A stretch of DNA of 64,000 bases, from the NCBI GenBank assembly GCA_002189035.1, contig CM007992.1:62001-126000 (forward strand), written 5' to 3'. Positions 58,217 to 64,000 of the stretch are shown here, in pieces. Source of the stretch: Utricularia gibba (lineage: Eukaryota; Streptophyta; Magnoliopsida; Lamiales; Lentibulariaceae). Position 1 is the first letter of the stretch. Each line of letters opens with the position of its first letter. The position numbers and the translations under genes are program-made. The notes beneath the pieces were generated by a model. It was not told the DNA's origin and did not search any database. It worked only from the letters and a program-made list of their open reading frames with translations.

Positions 58217-60046
58217 ACTCTGATGGCTTCAGTTGCACTCGAAGTTTTCATCCTACAAGAGACCTTGGGAACATGAAGGAGCCTCAGCAGAAAAATCCAC
58301 TCGACTACTTGGTTGAAAATTGTAAGCAATTTTAGAAGTTTCGGTTTTGATTGTCCTCCTATAATACATGAACTGCATTGCAGAGAAATTTCCCATTTGC
58401 CCAAGTTTCAGTCGAATCACTTAATGAAAAAACTACAAGTGAAACGACTCAAGTACTAGTTTCTCCAGGCAGAGAAACCAGCAACCGGCTGCGTACATTC
58501 CTTCATACTCCAGGTTGCTGCCCGAAGGGAAAGAAGCACGCAACCGGATGCTAAACCAGAGAAAAAGGAGAAATGCCTACGCAATCGAAGCTGATGAGGA
58601 GTCTGGTCAGCGAACTTACCAACAATACTGCAGAGGCCAGCCAACGAGCAAAGCATCCCTGGTTCAGTCCGCGTTGCGGCTTCCACACTCTCGAGCCTTG
58701 AGCAAACACAGGCACAGCACTCTCTCTGCATATTCGATCCACATCATTCAGCTTCGCCGTCTCGTCTCAGGGTTCGGGTTTTGTAGATTGCTTCGGTGTT
58801 CAGGCGCCGTGTGGTTTCCTTGGCGGCCAGCAGGAGGACCCAACAAGGGAGGAAGATGCATGGGCCCCGCCATGGGGGGCTTTCGGAGGTGGCATGGCCC
58901 GCCCAATTAGCCAGCCCACCTATGCATGAGCTGGGGGCTATTGGTGTGGGCTTGCAATAAAGCCAGGTTGCCCGCAAATACGCCAGCCTCTGGAATGGAA
59001 TCAATTTTAAGGTTCATCAAAGTGGCTAGTCTTGACAAGATGGATGGAGAAAGAGAGCAGAGATGGTATCAGGCGTCATTCATTGTGTGGCCTCCGTCCG
59101 ACTCAATACGCCGGAACGATTAGTAAGTGAGCAGGGTGTGTACGTATTCTATTAAATGAAATGCAATTAAAAAGTTAATGACGGCAAGATATTAATTAAA
59201 TTCTCAGACAGGATGAGTCAGGTCAGAGACAGCCGTAGCTTCTATTTCTAAGTTTCTTCCTGATTTATCCTAATCGCTTATTTTATTTTCTTTTTCGGAC
59301 AGGATATGACGCCATTGTAACTACTCTACTTTTCTAGCACTGCACATAGAAGCGCACGGTTGCGGCAGGCATATCCTCCTGTCTTAGTTGCCTTCAATTT
59401 TTGTAATGAGGAATGAATGAGTAGATTTAAACTAGACAGTGATTGAACCACCCATCCCTTCCTGTAGGATCGCACGTACGTGCTCTGGGTAGGGTAACCT
59501 TTACACACACCGATCCTACCCACCAGCACTTGGTTTCTAGTGGCTTTTTTCCTTTTACCTGATCGGCTAAAAAAGCAAATTCCAGGGTGAATCCAACGAG
59601 CCGAACCCCAACTGAAAAAGCAATTGGATTTGGTGTGCAGTGGTTAATCGGAGGAGATTTATGTGTGTTGTGTGTAGTGAGAATAAATTGATGAGGTGTT
59701 GTGGCGTGGAGAGGGGAGAGGGGGTGGAGAAATCGGTCTCACATGCCATGTGACCAGCAGCTCCTGTCCACTTCCTTCCCCTCTTTCAATTCCTCATCTA
59801 TCCACGATTCATTATTTATGCCATGTTCCCTCACCACTGCCTCCGGGTTTTCACCCACCCTCTGTAGTTTTCACCTCGTTTCTGCCCTCTCTGAACCACC
59901 TATCTTTTCAGGGTCTGGAGCTGGGAACAAGCTGGCTGTGTTTCTTGAATTGAAATGGAAGAACAGGGGGTGAAGTGAATTGAATATGTTGGATAGTTTG
60001 TGGGGGAAAAACAGGAAAGCGGTTGTGAAGAAGAATTGGAGTTGGT
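58217..60046. other. Intergenic region: FAS1 3' end to BRI1 promoter; one doubtful small minus-strand gene
   Basis: The first part holds the FAS1 3' UTR. Between 58456 and 58731 a small minus-strand gene is possible (separate entry). GGGCC/AGCCCA boxes near 58858-58938 look like promoter site-II elements for it. From 59000 on the sequence is the BRI1 promoter and leader, with no coding content. Confidence 0.5.
58456..58731 (-). CDS. Possible small two-exon gene, unknown product
   Basis: This is not recognised. A good donor (GTTG|gtaagt at 58619) and a pyrimidine-rich acceptor (ctctggtttag, exon from 58550) define a 69-nt intron on the minus strand. Joining 58620-58731 and 58456-58550 gives 68 residues from an ATG (MQRECCACVCSRLESVEAAT to SMKECTQPVAGFSAWRN). 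Reading the same exon in the next frame gives SRVWKPQRGLNQGCFARW and LASAVLL, which looks more protein-like but has no ATG without another 5' exon. TGGGCT/GGCCC boxes upstream are the kind found before small housekeeping genes. The case is suggestive only. Confidence 0.22.
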   Translation of the reverse strand: MQRECCACVCSRLESVEAATRTEPGMLCSLAGLCSIVGKFADQTPHQLRLRRHFSFFSGLASGCVLLSLRAATWSMKECTQPVAGFSAWRN

Positions 60047-63000
60047 ATGAAGGAGAAGACCTTGTTTGCGTCATTCGGAATCTGTTGTGGCTGCTCTATG
60101 CGACTCTTGGTCTCTATCCTCTTCTTTGGTTCGCTGTTTTCGGCGGTTTCCTACGCCGCAAACCACCCCTTGACAGATTCCCAGCAGCTCATTTCTTTCA
60201 AGGATTCTCTTATCTCAACCAGAGTTTTCCCCAGTTGGAAACCAGGATTGTCTCCCTGCAATTTTGATGGTGTTTCTTGTAAGAACTCCAGAGTATCATC
60301 TATCGACCTCTCCAATTTCCCTCTCAATGTGGACTTCTCTAAAGTTGCAAGCTTTCTTCTTCCACTGAGGAACTTGGAGACCCTTGTGCTGAGAAACGCA
60401 GGAATCTCTGGTTCAATCTCTTCTGCATCCAGATTTCCCTGCAGCAGTTCCTTGAATTCGTTAGATCTATCAGGAAATAGCGTTTCCGGGGCTGTTACCG
60501 ACGTTTCAGCATTCGGGGTTTGCTCTGGTCTGGCTTTTCTTAATCTATCGCACAATTCGTTGGGCCCTGTTGTTGAGAAGACCATCGAAAGCGCAGGGCT
60601 ATCCTCTCTGCGTATTCTGGATCTTTCTTACAACATAATCTCCGGCGGCGATGTCGCGGCATGGCTGCTCTCGGCCGAGTTCCCGGAGTTGCAGTATCTT
60701 TCGCTGCGGGGCAACGAAATTTCCGGAAACTTGCCTCAGTTCAGTTTGAAGAATTTGTACTACTTGGATCTTTCGCTCAATAATTTCTCCTCAGGGTTTC
60801 CGTCATTTCTTAGCTGCCCCAATCTGCAACGCCTGGACTTGTCTGCCAACAAATTTTACGGTCCTGTTGGGAACTCTCTTTCAGCCTGTTCCAAGCTGAG
60901 TTTCCTCAATCTCACAAATAACCAGCTCACAGAAGTGCCATCTCTTCCAGTGGGAGCTGTTCAGTATCTTTATCTACGGGGAAATGCCTTTCAAGGTGTT
61001 TTCCCCCAAAATCTGCTTGATTTATGCACAACCCTTGTGGAGTTGGACATGTCTTTCAACAATTTCACAGGCATTGTGCCGGACACCCTCTCTACCTGCT
61101 CAGCTCTTGAGATTCTGGATATCTCAGCCAACAATTTTTCCGGCGAGTTGCCGATCAACACTCTCTTAAAATTGAGCAATTTGAGCTCATTGGTCTTGTC
61201 TTTCAACAGTTTCGTGGGTGCTTTCTCTGATTCTTTCTCAAAAATGGAAAAACTGGAGACTTTAGATGTGAGTTCCAACAGCTTATCTGGGCAAATTCCT
61301 ACTGGGCTTTGCTCCAACTCCGACAGAACCTTGAAAAGGTTGTATGTTCAAAACAACATGCTTACGGGCCCTGTTCCTGATGCACTTGGTAACTGCTCGA
61401 ATTTGGAATCTCTTGATCTCAGTTTCAATTATCTGTCTGGAACTATTCCATCCAGCTTGGGCTCCTTATCAAGATTGAAGGATTTGATCATGTGGCTGAA
61501 TCAACTCTCGGGTGAAATCCCTTCGGAGCTTATGAAATTGCAGAGCTTGGAGAATCTCATTCTTGATTTCAATGAACTGACTGGATCAATACCTTCTAGT
61601 TTGAGCAACTGTAGCAAGTTGAATTGGATATCACTGTCGGACAACTTCTTGACAGGGGAGATACCATCGTCCCTCGGCAGCCTGCCTAATTTGGCTATTT
61701 TGAAGCTTAGAAACAACTCATTATCCGGGGGTATTCCAGGAGAGCTGGGAGATTGCCAGAGCTTGATTTGGCTGGATTTAAATTCCAACTACTTAAGTGG
61801 GACTATCCCACCTGCCCTCTTTAAGCAATCCAATATTGCTGCTGCATTTCTCACTGGTAAAAGGTATGTCTACGTCCGTTATGATGGCAGCAAGCATTGC
61901 CATGGAGCAGGTAATTTGCTAGAATTCGGAGGGATTCGTCCGGAAAGCTTGAACAGAATTTCAACAAGGAACCCTTGCAACTTCACTAGAGTTTACAGAG
62001 GAATCACCCAGCCGACATTCAATCACAATGGTTCAATGATATTTCTTGATCTTTCCTATAATAACTTGGTTGGAAGCATCCCCAAGGAGCTTGGCTTGAT
62101 GTACTACTTGTCTGTACTCAATCTCGGTCACAATGGTTTGTCTGGTCCTATTCCACAAGATCTTGGTGGCTTGAAGAATGTAGCTATTCTTGATTTGTCT
62201 TATAACAGGCTAAATGGATCGATACCGCTGTCACTGAAAGGCCTTACACTGCTTGGAGACATTGATCTATCAAACAACGATCTCTCTGGACCGATCCCTG
62301 ACTCAGCTCCATTCGACACCTTCCCTGATTATCGGTTCTTTAATAACTCGGGGCTTTGTGGCTACCCTCTGCCGACATGTCGACTGTTGGCTGGTTCAGG
62401 GACGGCTTTGCATACCAAGTCTAAGAGGAGGGAGGCATCTCTTGCAGGGAGCGTGGCAATTGGCATACTCTTTGCACTCCTTTGCATATTTGGTTTGGTC
62501 TTTTTTGCCATAGAAGCGAAGAAGCATGTGAAGAAAAAGGGAGCTGCGCTTGAGGCTTACATGGAGAACCATTCAAACTCGGCCACGGCTCAAAGCTTGT
62601 GGAAGCTTAGCGCCCGTGAGGCTTTATCAATTAATCTTTCTACTTTTGAGAAGCCTCTGCGGAAACTCACGTTTGCTGATCTTCTTGAAGCAACTAATGG
62701 CTTCCACAAGGACACCCTCATTGGATCAGGTGGCTTTGGGGACGTGTATAAAGCACGATTGAAAGACGGTAGCACTGTGGCAATCAAAAAACTGATTCAC
62801 GTTAGCAGCCAAGGTGATAGGGAATTCACTGCTGAGATGGAAACCATAGGAAAGATTAAGCACAGGAACCTTGTATCTCTGTTGGGTTATTGCAAAGTGG
62901 GGGAGGAGCGTCTTTTGGTCTATGAGTACATGAAATACGGAAGCCTAGAAGATGTTCTCCACAATCGAAAGAAAATGGGTATCAAGCTCAACTGGGCAGC

Positions 63001-63652
63001 AAGAAGGAAGATTGCCATTGGAGCAGCAACGGGATTAGCATTTCTGCATCACAGTTGCATTCCACATATCATTCACCGCGACATGAAGTCCAGCAATGTG
63101 CTTCTTGATGAAAACTTGGAGGCGAGGGTCTCCGATTTCGGAATGGCTAGAATGATGAGTGCAATGGATACTCATCTGAGTGTCAGTACATTAGCTGGAA
63201 CCCCCGGATATGTTCCTCCTGAGTACTATCAAAGCTTCAGGTGCACCACTTACGGCGATGTCTACAGCTATGGAGTTGTGTTGCTCGAGCTCCTCACGGG
63301 TAGACGGTCGACTGATTCAGCTGATTTCGGAGACAACAATCTCGTCGGTTGGGTGAAGCAGCATGCAAAAACAAGGATAAGTGATGTGTTCGATCCAATG
63401 TTGATGAAGGAGGATCTCTCTCTGGAGATAGAACTCCTGCAACACTTGAAGGTAGCTGTTTCTTGCTTGGATGATCGACACTGGAAGCGCCCCACTATGC
63501 TTCAAGTACTGACAATGTTCAAAGAGATTCAAGCTGGTTCTGGGCTGGATCCAGCATCGCCTCCGGTTGCAGTCAACTCCGCAGCTTTTGGCTCTTCAGC
63601 CGGGGTGGAGATGAGCATTGCGGAAGGCAATGAGTTAAGCAAACAGTCATGA
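60047..63652 (+). CDS. BRI1: Brassinosteroid receptor kinase BRI1 (LRR-RLK)
   Basis: BRI1 binds brassinosteroid outside the plasma membrane and, with SERK co-receptors, signals through BKI1, BSK and BIN2 to promote growth. It is intronless, 1201 residues. A signal peptide is at residues ~17-40 ([20 protein letters not shown]), so Met17 at 60095 may be the true start. About 24 leucine-rich repeats follow, broken by the hormone-binding island domain at ~601-668 ([32 protein letters not shown]). LRRs resume ([20 protein letters not shown]) to LCGYPLPTC. One membrane helix lies at ~800-822 ([20 protein letters not shown]). The kinase has [50 protein letters not shown] and [11 protein letters not shown]. 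It ends in a regulatory tail EGNELSKQS. Residue 1069 is Tyr ([11 protein letters not shown]) where relatives have Lys. Confidence 0.95.
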   Translation: MKEKTLFASFGICCGCSMRLLVSILFFGSLFSAVSYAANHPLTDSQQLISFKDSLISTRVFPSWKPGLSPCNFDGVSCKNSRVSSIDLSNFPLNVDFSKVASFLLPLRNLETLVLRNAGISGSISSASRFPCSSSLNSLDLSGNSVSGAVTDVSAFGVCSGLAFLNLSHNSLGPVVEKTIESAGLSSLRILDLSYNIISGGDVAAWLLSAEFPELQYLSLRGNEISGNLPQFSLKNLYYLDLSLNNFSSGFPSFLSCPNLQRLDLSANKFYGPVGNSLSACSKLSFLNLTNNQLTEVPSLPVGAVQYLYLRGNAFQGVFPQNLLDLCTTLVELDMSFNNFTGIVPDTLSTCSALEILDISANNFSGELPINTLLKLSNLSSLVLSFNSFVGAFSDSFSKMEKLETLDVSSNSLSGQIPTGLCSNSDRTLKRLYVQNNMLTGPVPDALGNCSNLESLDLSFNYLSGTIPSSLGSLSRLKDLIMWLNQLSGEIPSELMKLQSLENLILDFNELTGSIPSSLSNCSKLNWISLSDNFLTGEIPSSLGSLPNLAILKLRNNSLSGGIPGELGDCQSLIWLDLNSNYLSGTIPPALFKQSNIAAAFLTGKRYVYVRYDGSKHCHGAGNLLEFGGIRPESLNRISTRNPCNFTRVYRGITQPTFNHNGSMIFLDLSYNNLVGSIPKELGLMYYLSVLNLGHNGLSGPIPQDLGGLKNVAILDLSYNRLNGSIPLSLKGLTLLGDIDLSNNDLSGPIPDSAPFDTFPDYRFFNNSGLCGYPLPTCRLLAGSGTALHTKSKRREASLAGSVAIGILFALLCIFGLVFFAIEAKKHVKKKGAALEAYMENHSNSATAQSLWKLSAREALSINLSTFEKPLRKLTFADLLEATNGFHKDTLIGSGGFGDVYKARLKDGSTVAIKKLIHVSSQGDREFTAEMETIGKIKHRNLVSLLGYCKVGEERLLVYEYMKYGSLEDVLHNRKKMGIKLNWAARRKIAIGAATGLAFLHHSCIPHIIHRDMKSSNVLLDENLEARVSDFGMARMMSAMDTHLSVSTLAGTPGYVPPEYYQSFRCTTYGDVYSYGVVLLELLTGRRSTDSADFGDNNLVGWVKQHAKTRISDVFDPMLMKEDLSLEIELLQHLKVAVSCLDDRHWKRPTMLQVLTMFKEIQAGSGLDPASPPVAVNSAAFGSSAGVEMSIAEGNELSKQS

Positions 63653-64000
63653 TTTCTTTCCTGAACAGGAGATGAACAAATAATCAGACGCTGCTGTGAT
63701 GAAGCACACACCTTCTTCACTCAGCCCCCATTTTTTTCCCATTGTGTATTATCGTTAGCACTAGCACAGAGTTTGTATCTATCTACTCTTAGAACTCAAG
63801 CAGCCCATGAAGTGAATAGAGCAAAAACCGCCCCCTTTCATCACCTGCACTGAGTACTGCTGTAGATATGGTTATACATTTTGTGGTTTGCTATGATTCA
63901 TCAGTGTTCAGTAATCAACCCTGTCCAATCTTTTCAATGTGTGGTCAAACAGGACAGGAGCTGCTGACACAATCAATAGGTTTTATTCAAAATCCTCCCC
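63653..64000. other. BRI1 3' UTR and downstream sequence
   Basis: Follows the BRI1 stop to the window end. No other gene is seen. Confidence 0.5.

Noticed and set aside
58515-58910. Plus-strand frame of 131 residues after FAS1
   Set aside because: No ATG-supported start near a promoter and no motif; minus-strand splice signals in the same place make the opposite strand more likely.

Overview
The window is nuclear DNA from a flowering plant. Coding exons are split by many short GT-AG introns, mostly 70-200 bp, and the proteins belong to plant families: a brassinosteroid receptor, reduced-wall-acetylation protein, oleosin, stachyose/raffinose synthase, plastid DEG1 and aldolase, GIF, SIAMESE-related and GATA proteins. 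Gene spacing is tight, about one gene per 2.5-3 kb, and no complete transposon is visible, so the genome or this arm is compact and gene-rich. The receptor kinase at 60047-63652 resembles eudicot (asterid-type) BRI1 more than grass BRI1, as I remember those sequences. That placement is an inference, not a measurement.

Layout, left to right. 252-4137 (+) is the 3' part of gamma-tubulin complex protein 4. 6457-10170 (+) is a PAS-domain Raf-like MAPKKK. 10641-13448 (-) is a stachyose/raffinose synthase-type GH36 enzyme. 14284-15018 (+) is an atypical AIF/IBH1-type bHLH. 17011-20139 (+) is a wall O-acetyltransferase (RWA). 20430-21300 is a GC-rich microsatellite-dense stretch before a tiny doubtful ORF. 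23200-24366 (+) is a decayed Raf-like kinase pseudogene. 24553-25601 (-) prohibitin and 26153-26524 (+) mitochondrial ribosomal protein mL54 share a short divergent promoter. 27271-27552 (-) is a SIAMESE-related CDK inhibitor and 28158-28655 (+) an oleosin. 28844-30704 (-) is plastid protease DEG1, 31060-31970 (-) a small mS38-like protein, 32226-33441 (-) a GRF-interacting factor, 35240-38279 (+) splicing factor PRP3. 38850-39483 (-) is an AT-hook (AHL) pseudogene. 40188-41090 (-) is a PEP carboxylase kinase carrying two frameshifts. 42005-43721 (+) is the plastid chaperone-like CPP1 and 44421-48433 (+) PP2A regulatory subunit B''. 49261-49974 (-) is a small C2 protein, 50724-53055 (+) a cytosolic HSP70, 53751-54722 (+) a GATA factor, 55059-55131 (-) tRNA-Lys(CTT), 55339-56917 (+) plastid aldolase, 57386-58216 (+) a FAS1 protein and 60047-63652 (+) BRI1.

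The genes form no operon or obvious cluster; this is an ordinary mix of housekeeping and growth-control genes. Several touch growth control (BRI1, AIF-type bHLH, GIF, SMR) or plastid function (DEG1, CPP1, aldolase), but adjacency alone does not imply cooperation. I found no convincing undescribed system. The items most worth checking are the two pseudogenes, the PPCK frameshifts (each explicable by one base lost from a five-base homopolymer), two likely GC-AG introns, the cluster of GGG-N2 pentanucleotide repeats, and a few very small candidate genes. Exon boundaries were placed by hand from splice consensus, reading frame and recalled family sequences; summed exon lengths are multiples of three for every complete gene, apart from the frameshifted PPCK.
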